This document shows positions 1 through 10,441 of a stretch of 64,000 nucleotides of DNA, in pieces. The stretch covers positions 1-64,000 of the forward strand of contig JAHCAR010000017.1 of NCBI GenBank assembly GCA_019634795.1. Direction: 5' to 3'. The position numbers and the translations under genes are program-made. The notes under the pieces are model-generated. The model saw only the letters and a list, made by a program, of their open reading frames with translations, was not told where the DNA came from and did no database searches. Source of the stretch: Dokdonella sp. GTDB lineage: Bacteria; Pseudomonadota; Gammaproteobacteria; Xanthomonadales; Rhodanobacteraceae. Every line of letters starts with the position of its first letter. Position 1 is the stretch's first letter.

Positions 1-2
1 AA

Positions 3-1970
3 GAGATAGAAGGTGAACGCCTGAGAAAGTTGAAAACTAAGGCGCTGCTTTCGGTGGTCTTCTCGCTGCCGGTCTTTATCATTGGTATGTTCTTTATGGA
101 CATGCCCTATGGCGAAGAGATAACAGCGGTGCTGTCTACGCCGGTGGTGCTGTGGCTGGGTAGCGGCTTCTTTAAAAATGCCTGGAAGCAGGCGCGCCAT
201 CGATCTGCCAATATGGATACGCTGGTGGCGCTCAGTGTGGGTATAGCGTACATCTTCAGCCTGTTCAATCTTTTCTTTCCCGATTTCTGGCACCGCCGCG
301 GCATGCATGCGCATGTCTATTTCGAAGCTACTGCTGTTGTAGTCACTTTTATATTACTGGGCAAGCTGCTGGAGGAGAACGCCAAGGGAAACACATCTGC
401 CGCCATAAAGAAGCTGATGGGCCTGCAGCCTCGTACGGTCACTGTGGTGACAGATAGCGGTGTAGAAGAGATAAGGCCCATAGAGGAGGTGCAGAAGGGA
501 GATGTGGTGGTGGTGAAGCCGGGAGAACGTATAGCTGTGGATGGCCAGGTAGTATCAGGCAGCTCTTATGTAGACGAAAGTATGCTGAGCGGTGAGCCTG
601 TGCCGGTACTGAAGGAGGCTGATGCGCAGGTATTTGCCGGCACCATCAATCAGAAGGGTAGTTTCCGTTTCCGCGCGCAGAAGGTAGGTGCCGATACCAT
701 GCTGGCGCATATCATAGAAACGGTGGAGGCGGCACAGGGCAGCAAGGCCCCCGTGCAGAAGTTGGTAGATAAGATAGCAGCTGTTTTCGTTCCCACTATT
801 ATTGGTATTGCAATACTGACACTTATTACCTGGACGGTTTTGGGTGGAGAGCATGGATTGGTACAGGGCCTGCTGGCAGCAGTAACGGTACTGGTAATAG
901 CATGTCCGTGTGCGCTGGGCCTGGCCACGCCGATTTCGATCATGGTTGCCAGCGGGCGTGGTGCCGGCATGGGCGTATTGTTCCGCGAAGCGGCGGCGAT
1001 CGAGGGCCTCAGCCACATCGACACCCTCGTGCTCGACAAGACCGGCACGATCACCGAGGGCAAGCCGAAGCTGACCGACGTGGTCGCCGCCGACGGCTTC
1101 GACGAGGACGATGTGCTCGCCCTGGCCGCGAGTCTCGAGGCGGCCAGCGAACATCCGCTTGCCCACGCCGTCCTTGAAGGCGCCAGGGACCGCCACGTCG
1201 ACGTGCGCAAGACCCGGGGTTTCGATTCGGTGACCGGCGAGGGCGTGCGCGGCGAAGTCGAGGGCAGGAAGGTCGCACTGGGAAATGCAAGGTTGATGGC
1301 CAGCTACAGGATGCCGGATGCGCTGGCGGGCAGGGCCGATGTCTTGCGCAAGGATGCCAGGACGGTGATGTTCGTCGCCGTCGACGGCAGGGTGGCCGGA
1401 CTGATCGCGGTGCAGGATCCGATCGCGCATGGCGCCGTCGAGGCATTGAAGGCGCTCAAGGCCGAAGGCCTGCGCCTGGTCATGCTGACCGGCGACAACG
1501 AGGCTACGGCGAAAGCGGTGGCGGCCCGGCTGCCGCTCGACGAAGTGCGTGCCGGGCTTTCGCCGAAGGACAAGGCCGACGCGATTGCGCAGATGCAGAA
1601 CTCGGGTGCGCGCGTGGCCATGGCCGGCGACGGCATCAACGATGCGCCTGCACTGGCGGCTGCCGATATCGGCATTGCCATGGGCAATGGCACCGACATC
1701 GCCATGGAGAGCGCGCAGATCACCCTGGTCAAGGGCGAACTCGGCGGCATCCTGCGGGCCCGGCGCCTGTCAGCCGCGGCCGTGCGCAACATCCACCAGA
1801 ACCTCGCCTTTGCCTTCGGCTACAACGCGCTCGGCGTGCCGATCGCGGCCGGTGCGCTGTATCCGTTCTTCGGAGTCCTGCTGAGCCCGGTTATCGCCGC
1901 AGCCGCGATGAGTTTTTCCTCGGTATCGGTGATCAGCAACGCACTTCGCCTGCGTCGCGCAAGGCTCTGA
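3..1970 (+). CDS. copA: Copper-translocating P1B-type ATPase, CopA-like, 5' end outside the window
   Basis: ATP-driven heavy-metal (probably Cu+) efflux pump of the inner membrane. The frame is open to the window edge, so N-terminal metal-binding domains are missing; the TTG at 30 is only the first possible start codon inside the window. Counting from 30: actuator loop LSGEPVP, the ion-binding CPC of CPCALGLATP at 292-294, the phosphorylated Asp in DKTGT at 336-340, the P1B-typical HP motif (SEHPLAHA), and the hinge GDGIND at 533-538. Membrane helices flank these, with two more near the C-terminus. Odd: bases up to about 900 use ATA, GTA, AGC and other AT-ending codons and resemble Bacteroidota CopA. 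From about 945 on the codons are GC-ending like the rest of the window. The gene is therefore probably a chimera. Family certain; copper specificity rests on CPC and family resemblance. Confidence 0.9.
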   Translation, partial: EIEGERLRKLKTKALLSVVFSLPVFIIGMFFMDMPYGEEITAVLSTPVVLWLGSGFFKNAWKQARHRSANMDTLVALSVGIAYIFSLFNLFFPDFWHRRGMHAHVYFEATAVVVTFILLGKLLEENAKGNTSAAIKKLMGLQPRTVTVVTDSGVEEIRPIEEVQKGDVVVVKPGERIAVDGQVVSGSSYVDESMLSGEPVPVLKEADAQVFAGTINQKGSFRFRAQKVGADTMLAHIIETVEAAQGSKAPVQKLVDKIAAVFVPTIIGIAILTLITWTVLGGEHGLVQGLLAAVTVLVIACPCALGLATPISIMVASGRGAGMGVLFREAAAIEGLSHIDTLVLDKTGTITEGKPKLTDVVAADGFDEDDVLALAASLEAASEHPLAHAVLEGARDRHVDVRKTRGFDSVTGEGVRGEVEGRKVALGNARLMASYRMPDALAGRADVLRKDARTVMFVAVDGRVAGLIAVQDPIAHGAVEALKALKAEGLRLVMLTGDNEATAKAVAARLPLDEVRAGLSPKDKADAIAQMQNSGARVAMAGDGINDAPALAAADIGIAMGNGTDIAMESAQITLVKGELGGILRARRLSAAAVRNIHQNLAFAFGYNALGVPIAAGALYPFFGVLLSPVIAAAAMSFSSVSVISNALRLRRARL

Positions 1971-2051
1971 GCAACGGGATTCGCGGTCACACCCGCTTTT
2001 GCAACTGCGATCGGCGAACAATGTGTCACGCGGGCTTTGCTGACCGGTCCG

Positions 2052-2091
2052 GCGTCGCCGCTTCGTTGTAGGAAGCGGCTTCAGCCGCGAT
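2052..2091 (+). repeat. REP-like repeat, copy 1
   Basis: Copy with core GGAAGCGGCTTCAGCCGCGA, containing a GCGGCT/AGCCGC palindrome. It closely matches the copy at 2223 and is inverted relative to the copy at 2131. Similar sequences are common extragenic repeats in Xanthomonadaceae and pseudomonads (general knowledge). Confidence 0.75.
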
Positions 2092-2130
2092 GCTCCAAGT
2101 GTTTTGTGACGTGCGGGATCGTTATGAAAG

Positions 2131-2159
2131 GCATCGAGCCTGAAGGCTCTTCCTACAAG
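2131..2159 (-). repeat. REP-like repeat, inverted copy
   Basis: Read on the minus strand this is TTGTAGGAAGAGCCTTCAGG and onward, the same repeat as at 2052 with changes on both sides of the palindrome that keep its stem. It lies between the two direct copies, giving a head-to-tail cluster of three. Confidence 0.65.
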
Positions 2160-2222
2160 GACATGTGCGATGCGGCATACGTGAAGGGGCGACCTGCGGC
2201 GCGGGTTTCGATCGCCGTTTTC

Positions 2223-2262
2223 GCGTCGCCGCTTCGTTGTTGGATGCGGCTTCATCCGCGAT
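2223..2262 (+). repeat. REP-like repeat, copy 2
   Basis: Shares an exact 18-base start (GCGTCGCCGCTTCGTTGT) with the copy at 2052, followed by GGATGCGGCTTCATCCGCGA, again a palindrome. The stem changes relative to copy 1 are paired, as expected for a repeat selected for hairpin formation. Confidence 0.75.
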
Positions 2263-2479
2263 CAGCCATTCCAGGACTTGCCGAACGGCACCGGGCATGA
2301 ACGCCCTTTTTCCTGCGCGGCGCGCGTCAGACCGTCGCGGCTGTTTTTCCGGCAGATCCCTTGTCCGGCCGAATCTGATCTAGTGACTTTCGGCACCTCG
2401 ATTTGGTGCCGCCTGGCACCTGCGCGGCGGCCGCTGGAATTCCGATACTGATCCTGGCAATCAACCAGGAGAACAGTCC

Positions 2480-2899
2480 ATGAAATCCATCCTCGCCTGC
2501 ACGCTCACGGCCGGCATGTTCGCCGCCGGCTTCGTCCACGCCGCCGAACTGGTGGTCAAGGTCAACGACGTCCGCACTCCGAAGGGTCAGCTGCTGATGG
2601 CCGTGTTCGACTCGGCCGAGGCCTGGGACGGCAAGTTCGAGGCCGTGGCCAAACAGGCGCTCGAGGCCAGCGCGGGCGAAGTCGACTTCCGCTTCGCCGG
2701 TCTCGCCCCCGGTCGCTACGCGGTTTCGGTGATGCACGACGAAAACGGCAACCACAAGCTCGACAGCAACCTCATCGGCATGCCAGTCGAAGGCTACGGC
2801 TTCAGCAATGATCCGCAGGTCATGCGCAAGGCGACCTTCGAGGAAGCGGCGTTCGACCTCGGCGCCGACAACGCCACGATCGAACTGCACCTGCGCTGA
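2480..2899 (+). CDS. DUF2141 family exported protein
   Basis: A 139-residue protein with a clear Sec signal peptide (residues 1 to about 21, ending FVHA-A). The rest is a single beta-rich domain resembling DUF2141, including the segments GQLLMAVFDS, GLAPGRYAVSVMHDENGN and IGMPVEGYGFSND that are typical of that family. The function is unknown; the family is extracytoplasmic and sometimes lies near carotenoid or lipid genes. A strong ribosome-binding site (AGGAG) lies a few bases before the ATG. The gene is 32 bases upstream of the carotenoid oxygenase gene and probably co-transcribed with it. Confidence 0.85.
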   Translation: MKSILACTLTAGMFAAGFVHAAELVVKVNDVRTPKGQLLMAVFDSAEAWDGKFEAVAKQALEASAGEVDFRFAGLAPGRYAVSVMHDENGNHKLDSNLIGMPVEGYGFSNDPQVMRKATFEEAAFDLGADNATIELHLR

Positions 2900-2931
2900 G
2901 CTGAAGCGCGCGCCGAACCGGGAAACCCCTC

Positions 2932-4443
2932 ATGAACCGTCGTCGATTTCTGCTGAATGCACTCGCCGGAGCAAGCGCACTGGCGCTGGCACCGTCGCTG
3001 CTGCGTGCCCGATCGCTGCCGTCCATTGCCGAGGCGTTCGCCAGCGGCCTCGAGGCGAATCCCTGGATGGCCGGCTGGAAGAGCGTGGCCGCCGAATCGT
3101 TCGGTCCGGGCCCCGCCACCGTCGAAGGGCGCATCCCGGCGGAGCTGGCCGGAACCCTCTATCGCAACGGTCCGGCCCTCTACGAGCGGGCCGGCCAGCG
3201 CTACGAGCACTGGTTCGACGGTGACGGCATGCTGCATGCGTGGCGGCTCGATCAAAGCGGCGTGAGCCATCAGGCGCGTATGGTTGCGACGGCGAAGTAC
3301 CGGCGCGAACAGCGTGCCGGACGCTTCGTCGTGCCGGCCGCCGGCACCGCGATCGAAGGCGCCGAAGCGATCCGCAACAACGACGACATGAATACGGCGA
3401 ACACGTCGGTGCTGTGTCTCGGCGATCGCGTATTCGCGCTCTGGGAGGCCGGCTCGGCGATCGAACTCTCTCCCGAAGACCTGGCCACGCTCGGTCCGGT
3501 CACATGGCGCGATGAACTTGCTGCGGCGCCGTTCTCCGCGCATCCCTTGCGCGACCGCGACGGCTCGATCTGGAACTTCGGTTCGCTCGACATGCTCGGC
3601 GGCAAGGGTTTGCTGATCTGGCATCTCGACAGCGACGGCAGTCTGAAAGAAGTCGCGACATTGACCGATGGCCAGCCCGGCTACCTGCACAGTTTCGCGA
3701 TGAGCGAACGCCATCTCGTCTTCGTCCTGACGCCGTACCGCATGCGCGAAGGCAAGGCCTTCTTCGAGCGCCTGCGCTTCGCCGCCGACCTGCCTTGCCG
3801 GGTCGCCGTGGTGGCCAAGGACGCCCTGGCCGCGCCGCGCTGGTTCGATGTCGACTTCGGCATGGTCTACCACTTCGCCGATGCCTTCGAACAGGGTCGG
3901 GAAATCGTCGTTCGCGCCTCCCGCCATGGCAATCCGGTGGCGGCACGCTCGCCGTTCGCGGCGGCCATGCGCGGTGAAGTCGCTGCCGAGGAAGATCCGG
4001 TCGAGCTCGTCGAGTTGCGCATCGACCTTGCCGGCGGCAGCGTGCGCTGGGATGAAACCGGGATCCGTGGCACTGAATTCCCGACCGTCGATGCGCGCGC
4101 GACGAGGCCGCGGCAGTCGCGCATCTACGCGCCGGTCCGGCAAGGGCGAGCCCTGGCGCCGTATCCAAATGCGATCGCCTCGATCGACGTGCATCGCGGC
4201 CGCATGAACGTGCACCGCTACGGCGACGAGATCATGGCCGAGGAGCACGTCTTTGTTGCCAAGCCCGGATCGCACCGGGCCGGGCAGGGCTGGCTGCTCG
4301 GCACCCTGTTCGATCCGGTCAGGGGCCGCAGCGGGCTGGCCGTGCTCGATGCCGAACACCTCGATGCCGGTCCGCTGGCCAGCGCTTGGTTGCCGTTCAT
4401 GTTTCCGCTCGGCTTCCACGGTGCGTTCAGGTGGGACGCCTGA
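2932..4443 (+). CDS. Carotenoid oxygenase (RPE65/CCD family), exported
   Basis: Non-haem iron dioxygenase that cleaves double bases of carotenoids or related polyenes, or of stilbenes/lignin-like compounds in some members. The four iron-binding histidines of the family are visible: H204 (SAHPLRDRDG), H253 (YLHSFAMSERH), H314 (VYHFADAFEQG) and H496 (GFHGAF). The N-terminal signature LYRNGPALYE...HWFDGDGMLHAW is also present. Length 503 residues is normal. Residues 1-30 (NRRRFLLNALAGASALALAP) look like a twin-arginine signal, which suggests export of a folded, metal-loaded enzyme. The substrate cannot be told from sequence; no carotenoid synthesis genes are in the window. Confidence 0.88.
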   Translation: MNRRRFLLNALAGASALALAPSLLRARSLPSIAEAFASGLEANPWMAGWKSVAAESFGPGPATVEGRIPAELAGTLYRNGPALYERAGQRYEHWFDGDGMLHAWRLDQSGVSHQARMVATAKYRREQRAGRFVVPAAGTAIEGAEAIRNNDDMNTANTSVLCLGDRVFALWEAGSAIELSPEDLATLGPVTWRDELAAAPFSAHPLRDRDGSIWNFGSLDMLGGKGLLIWHLDSDGSLKEVATLTDGQPGYLHSFAMSERHLVFVLTPYRMREGKAFFERLRFAADLPCRVAVVAKDALAAPRWFDVDFGMVYHFADAFEQGREIVVRASRHGNPVAARSPFAAAMRGEVAAEEDPVELVELRIDLAGGSVRWDETGIRGTEFPTVDARATRPRQSRIYAPVRQGRALAPYPNAIASIDVHRGRMNVHRYGDEIMAEEHVFVAKPGSHRAGQGWLLGTLFDPVRGRSGLAVLDAEHLDAGPLASAWLPFMFPLGFHGAFRWDA

Positions 4444-4499
4444 ACCGGGGCCGCACGCCCAGTGCCGGAAACCAAGTTGCTTTTCCGTATCATGGCGGC

Positions 4500-5849
4500 A
4501 TGGCGCGCAAGAAGACCGCTGAAAACCCATCGCTGTTCAGCGAACCCGAAGGTCTCAAACCGCTGGCCGAGCGCATGCGTCCGCGCACGCTCGACGAGAT
4601 CGTCGGGCAGACGCGTCTGCTCGATGTGGGCAAGCCGCTGCGCCGCGCGATCGAGAGCGGCAAGCTGCATTCGATGATCCTGTGGGGGCCACCCGGCTGC
4701 GGCAAGACCACGCTGGCCCTGCTACTGGCCCGCTATGCCGATGCCGACTTCAAGGCGATTTCGGCGGTGCTTTCCGGATTGCCCGACGTGCGCGCCGCGC
4801 TGGCCGAGGCCGAGCTCAATTTCGGCCAGGGCCGGCGCACGGTGCTGTTCGTCGACGAGGTGCACCGCTTCAACAAGACCCAGCAGGATGCCTTCCTGCC
4901 GCACATCGAACGGGGCGTCATCATCCTGGTCGGCGCGACCACCGAGAACCCTTCGTTCGAGCTCAACTCGGCGCTGCTTTCGCGCTGTCGCGTGCATGTG
5001 CTCGAAGCGCTGACGATAGAGCAGATCGTCGCTGCCCTGCAGCGTGCGCTGGACGACAGCGAGCGCGGACTCGGTGAGCTCGGTCTTGCGGTCGAAGCCG
5101 AATCGTTGCGCCTGATCGCCCAGGCTGCCGATGGCGACGTGCGCCGAGCCCTGACCCTGCTCGAGATCGCCGCCGAACTCGCCGAAGAGGGTCGCATCGA
5201 CGAGAGCACGCTGACCCAGGTGCTGGCCGATCGCACGCGGCGTTTCGACAAGGGCGGCGAGCAGTTCTACGACCAGATCTCGGCCCTGCACAAGTCGGTG
5301 CGTTCCTCGGATCCCGATGCCGCGCTGTACTGGCTGACGCGCATGCTCGACGGCGGTGTCGATCCGGCCTACCTCGCCCGGCGCCTCACGCGCATGGCGA
5401 TCGAGGACATCGGCCTGGCCGATCCGCGTGCCCTCACCCTCGCGCTCGAGGCCTGGAACACCTGGGACCGGCTCGGCTCGCCCGAGGGCGAGCTGGCCTT
5501 CGCCGAACTGGCCATCTACCTCGCCGTCGCGGCCAAGAGCAATGCCGCCTATGCCGCGTTCAACGCGGCGCGCGCCGAGGTGCGCGCGAACGGCACGCTC
5601 GAGGTGCCGATGCATCTGCGCAATGCGCCAACCAAGTTGATGAAGGGACTCGGCTATGGCAAGGGCTATCAGTACGATCCCGATGCCGAAGGCGGCGTCG
5701 CCCTCGACCAGCAATGCCTGCCCGACGCGCTCGCCGAGCGCAGGTTCTATGAACCGGTCGAACGTGGCCTCGAACTGAAGATCGGCGAGAAGCTCGCCGC
5801 CCTGAGAGCCGCGCGCACGGCGGCGCGAACGAACAAGGGCGAGGCCTGA
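4500..5849 (+). CDS. rarA: Replication-associated recombination protein A (RarA/MgsA)
   Basis: AAA+ ATPase of the clamp-loader-like RarA family, which acts at stalled replication forks with SSB. Walker A GPPGCGKTT is at residues 63-71, Walker B LFVDEVHRF near 116-124, and the sensor-1 region GATTENPSFELNSALLSR follows. The C-terminal region (SALHKSVRSSDPDAALYW, RMAIEDIGLADPRAL) is the conserved RarA tetramerisation domain. The 449-residue protein starts at the ATG at 4500; an upstream in-frame ATG would overlap the carotenoid oxygenase gene and add a non-conserved extension. Its stop overlaps the start of the next gene (TGATG). Confidence 0.95.
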   Translation: MARKKTAENPSLFSEPEGLKPLAERMRPRTLDEIVGQTRLLDVGKPLRRAIESGKLHSMILWGPPGCGKTTLALLLARYADADFKAISAVLSGLPDVRAALAEAELNFGQGRRTVLFVDEVHRFNKTQQDAFLPHIERGVIILVGATTENPSFELNSALLSRCRVHVLEALTIEQIVAALQRALDDSERGLGELGLAVEAESLRLIAQAADGDVRRALTLLEIAAELAEEGRIDESTLTQVLADRTRRFDKGGEQFYDQISALHKSVRSSDPDAALYWLTRMLDGGVDPAYLARRLTRMAIEDIGLADPRALTLALEAWNTWDRLGSPEGELAFAELAIYLAVAAKSNAAYAAFNAARAEVRANGTLEVPMHLRNAPTKLMKGLGYGKGYQYDPDAEGGVALDQQCLPDALAERRFYEPVERGLELKIGEKLAALRAARTAARTNKGEA

Positions 5850-7468
5850 TGGTGAATCCGCAGATCGCCGGGCGACGCCTGCATGATCGACCCGGCGCGG
5901 CTTCGTGGCCTGGCCGGGCAGCGGGCATTGCCGTGCTTGCCGCCGCCATGCTGCTGCCCGGCATGGCGCGGCCGCAGGCGGCTGACGGCGCCTCGGAAGA
6001 TGCATCGACCGACGCGACTTCGCTGGCAACCCTCGCCGCGCGCATCGATGCGCACATCGGCGACCCGCAATTCGCCGACGCGTCCTGGGGCATCGACGTG
6101 GTTTCGCTCGACAGCGGCAAGACCCTCTATGCGCACAATGCCGACAAGCTGTTCGTGCCGGCCTCGACCGGCAAGCTGTACACGGCGGCCCTGGCCCTAG
6201 ACACCTTTGGCCCCGATTACCGGATTCCGACCAGCCTGTTCGCCACCGAAAAGGTCGGTCGCGATGGCGAGTTGCGCGGCGACCTGGTCCTGGTCGGCTA
6301 TGGCGATCCGACCCTCGGCTTCGACAAGCGCGTGTCCTGGGCCGACGTGCTGGCGACGGCGGTGCGCAAGTCGGGCATCAAGAGCGTGCGCGGCGCCCTG
6401 ATCGGCGATGCCACCTGGTTCTCGGCTCCGCTATACGGCAGCGGCTGGGAAGCGGGCGACCTGCAGAGCTGGTTCGGCGCACCGGTTTCGGCGCTCAGCG
6501 TCGACGAGAACGTGGTGCGCGTCGAAGTGCGCCCGGCGCCGCAGTTCGGAGCCAAGGCGCGCATCCTGTTCGAGCCGCCGGCTTCGGCGCCCACCCTCGA
6601 CAACGAGCTGCGCACCCTGCGCGCGCCGGCGCCGACCGATATCAGTCTGTACCGCGCCCCCGGTGAGCACGTGCTGCATGCCTTCGGCACGATCGCCAGC
6701 AATGCCGGTCCGCAGTTCTACCGGCTGGCCGCGCATGATCCGGCGCTGATCGCGGTCGAGCAGCTGCGCGCGGCGCTGGCGCGGCAGGGCGTCAGCGTGC
6801 AGGGCAAGTCACGCAGCATCTACTGGCCCGAGTCCAACGATCGCCTGGCCGCTGGAACACTGGAGCGCGTGGCCGATGTCTGGTCGCCGCCGATTTCGGA
6901 GATCGTCAGTCGCGGCCTCAAGGTTTCGCAGAATCTCTATCTGCAGAACCTGCTGCTCATGGTCGGCGCCAAGGCGGCTGCCGATGAGCGCGAGGCCGGC
7001 AAGGAATCGCCGATGTTCCGCTCGAACGAATCGCGCGGCATCCAGGCCCTGCGCAACTACCTGCGACGCATCGATGTCCCGCTCGACGGCGTGCTGATGG
7101 AAGACGGACCCGGCCTGTCGCGCCGCGACCTGACCTCGGCGGCCGCGTTGACCGCGCTGCTCACGCACCTCGGCGACAACCCGGCGGCGCGGGCTTTCCG
7201 GCTCGGCCTGCCCGAGGCCGGTGTCGACGGCTCGCTGACCGGACGCATGCGCAACAGCGCGGCGCAGGGCCGGATCCACGCCAAGACCGGCAGCATGGCC
7301 TTCACCTACGCGCTGGCCGGCTACGCCCTGACTGCGGCCAACGAGCGGCTTGCTTTCGCGATCATGCTCAACAACTACCGGCGCCCGCGCGACGCCGGCC
7401 GGCCGACTGCCGAGCTCGACGCAATCGCCATCATGCTGGCCGAATTGAGCGAGCGCAGCGCACCCTGA
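5849..7468 (+). CDS. dacB: D-alanyl-D-alanine carboxypeptidase/endopeptidase, PBP4 type (peptidase S13)
   Basis: Low-molecular-mass penicillin-binding protein that trims and cleaves peptidoglycan cross-links in the periplasm. The serine-hydrolase motifs are present: SxxK at S106-K109 (PASTGKLYT), SxN-type SQNLYLQN in the middle, and KTG at 479-481 (HAKTGSM). The long insertion between SxxK and SxN is typical of class C PBPs. A hydrophobic segment near residues 24-40 is the export signal. The ATG overlaps the rarA stop by one base, so the two genes are translationally coupled. Confidence 0.92.
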   Translation: MVNPQIAGRRLHDRPGAASWPGRAAGIAVLAAAMLLPGMARPQAADGASEDASTDATSLATLAARIDAHIGDPQFADASWGIDVVSLDSGKTLYAHNADKLFVPASTGKLYTAALALDTFGPDYRIPTSLFATEKVGRDGELRGDLVLVGYGDPTLGFDKRVSWADVLATAVRKSGIKSVRGALIGDATWFSAPLYGSGWEAGDLQSWFGAPVSALSVDENVVRVEVRPAPQFGAKARILFEPPASAPTLDNELRTLRAPAPTDISLYRAPGEHVLHAFGTIASNAGPQFYRLAAHDPALIAVEQLRAALARQGVSVQGKSRSIYWPESNDRLAAGTLERVADVWSPPISEIVSRGLKVSQNLYLQNLLLMVGAKAAADEREAGKESPMFRSNESRGIQALRNYLRRIDVPLDGVLMEDGPGLSRRDLTSAAALTALLTHLGDNPAARAFRLGLPEAGVDGSLTGRMRNSAAQGRIHAKTGSMAFTYALAGYALTAANERLAFAIMLNNYRRPRDAGRPTAELDAIAIMLAELSERSAP

Positions 7469-7567
7469 GGGGCATCGGCCAGGGCGCGCACGGCGCGCTG
7501 CATCGCAGCTTGCCGCGCCCGCGATCATCGCGTAGCGTCGGCGTACCATCTCTGGGAGGAGAGAACC

Positions 7568-8125
7568 ATGCGTATCCTGATAGCCGCCGTGCTCGGTACC
7601 GTCGTCATGTTCGCCTGGGGCTTCGTCGCCCATATGCTGTTGCCGATCGGTGAAATGGGCATGCACCTGCCGCAAAGCGAAGACGCCGTGCTCGAAGGGG
7701 TCAAGACCGGCATTCCGAATCCAGGCATCTACATGCTGCCCAGTCTCGATCCGCAGAAGTGGGGCGACGAGGCAGCCATGGCGCCCTGGGTCGAAAAGGC
7801 CAAGGCCAACCCGTTCGTCTACCTGGTCGTCGCGCCGCCGTCGACCGACCCGGCGAGCATGGGTCCGCAGCTGGTCAAGCAGGTCGGCAGCGACTTCCTC
7901 GGCTGCCTGATCGCCGCCTGGCTGCTGGCCGCCACGACCTGGGGCTTCGGCGCGCGCGTACTCGGTGCGGCCGGAATGGGTGTTTTCGCCTGGACCGCAT
8001 CGATCGTGCCGATGTGGAACTGGTACCGCTTCCCGACCGATTTCATGATCGGCGGCTTCATCGAGCAGGGCGCGGGCTGGCTGCTGGCCGGCATCGCCAT
8101 CGCCTGGTGGCTGGGCCGCAAATAG
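7568..8125 (+). CDS. Hypothetical membrane protein, 185 residues
   Basis: Not recognised. It has an N-terminal membrane helix (residues 2-24), a loop of about 85 residues outside the membrane (LPQSEDAVLEGVKTGIPNPG onward), and three closely spaced helices in the second half ending with WWLGRK. Overall architecture resembles small proteobacterial inner-membrane proteins of unknown function. A strong ribosome-binding site (GGGAGGAGAG) precedes the ATG at 7568. It stands alone between dacB and a repeat-filled gap. Confidence 0.75.
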   Translation: MRILIAAVLGTVVMFAWGFVAHMLLPIGEMGMHLPQSEDAVLEGVKTGIPNPGIYMLPSLDPQKWGDEAAMAPWVEKAKANPFVYLVVAPPSTDPASMGPQLVKQVGSDFLGCLIAAWLLAATTWGFGARVLGAAGMGVFAWTASIVPMWNWYRFPTDFMIGGFIEQGAGWLLAGIAIAWWLGRK

Positions 8126-9836
<1,711 letters not shown>

Positions 9837-9874
9837 GTGCGCGCCCGTAGCCGCCGGCATGGCTCACGCCCGCT

Positions 9875-9990
9875 CCCTTCTCCCTTTGGGAGAAGGTGGC
9901 CGCAGGCCGGATGAGGGTTCCTACGGAGCTTGGACCCAAATCAAAAGCGGACCCTCATCCGCCTTCGGCACCTTCTCCCGGAGGGAGAAG
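9875..9990. repeat. Convergent pair of REP-like repeats
   Basis: The left copy runs CCCTTCTCCC-TTT-GGGAGAAGG plus a tail ending GGATGAGGG. The right copy is its inverse, beginning ACCCTCATCC and ending CGGAGGGAGAAG. The pair can fold into one large stem, as BIME-type REP pairs do. It follows the serS stop by about 40 bases and could affect its 3' end, but there is no terminal T-run. Confidence 0.75.
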
Positions 9991-10067
9991 GACGCCAGTT
10001 GGGCGGAACCGGCGACTAGGCTAGACTTCACCGCCTGCAGCGCAAGCTGCGGCTAATGAAATCGTCC

Positions 10068-10254
10068 GGATCAAGGGGCGAGAGGTTCAAGGCAGCAGTC
10101 TCGCATTCGAATGCAGAGCCTGTCCCGGACTTGATCCGGGAAAGCCGAAGCCAACATCGCCGCAGGCGATGGCCCGTGGCGCGGAAGGCGGGACGCCCGA
10201 AGTCAAACTGCCGTGGTGGCGCGCGAAGCGCGCCTGCGGTAGACAACCGAATAC
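10068..10254 (+). repeat. tRNA-Ser-derived repeat unit A (most decayed)
   Basis: First of three tandem units of about 160-190 bases. Its left end keeps only AAGGCAGCAGTCT of the tRNA-Ser 5' half. Then come an insert with CCTGTCCCGGACTTGATCCG and a GC-rich core, then AACTGCCGTGG (the tRNA anticodon 3' strand), then the hairpin GGCGCGC-GAA-GCGCGCC. It aligns with unit B at a 187-base offset. Confidence 0.7.
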
Positions 10255-10441
10255 GGAGAGATGGCCGAGTGGTTTAAGGCAGCAGTCTCACATTTGAATG
10301 CAGAGCCTGTCCCGGACTTGATCCGGGAAAGCCGGAGCCAACATCGCCGCAGGCGATGGCCCGAAGGGCGGAGGGCGGGACGCCCGGAGTCAAACTGCCG
10401 TGGTGGCGCGCGAAGCGCGCCTGCGGTGGACAATCGAGTAC
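10255..10441 (+). repeat. tRNA-Ser-derived repeat unit B
   Basis: Bases 10255-10288 are identical to the first 34 bases of the real tRNA-Ser at 10603 (acceptor 5' strand, D arm, anticodon 5' strand). After about 104 inserted bases the unit resumes with AACTGCCGTGG, the anticodon 3' strand and what follows it. It then has a GGCGCGC/GCGCGCC hairpin where the long variable arm would be. T arm and acceptor 3' strand are absent, so this is not a functional tRNA. Confidence 0.8.

Larger units (their letters stand above)
1971..2479. other. Intergenic region with repeats, no gene seen
   Basis: About 510 bases between the ATPase stop and the DUF2141 gene. Short open frames exist on both strands but none has a ribosome-binding site or a recognisable protein. 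The region carries three copies of a REP-like palindromic repeat, listed separately. A small inverted repeat (CCTGG, five-base loop, CCAGG) sits just upstream of the next gene. Confidence 0.7.
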
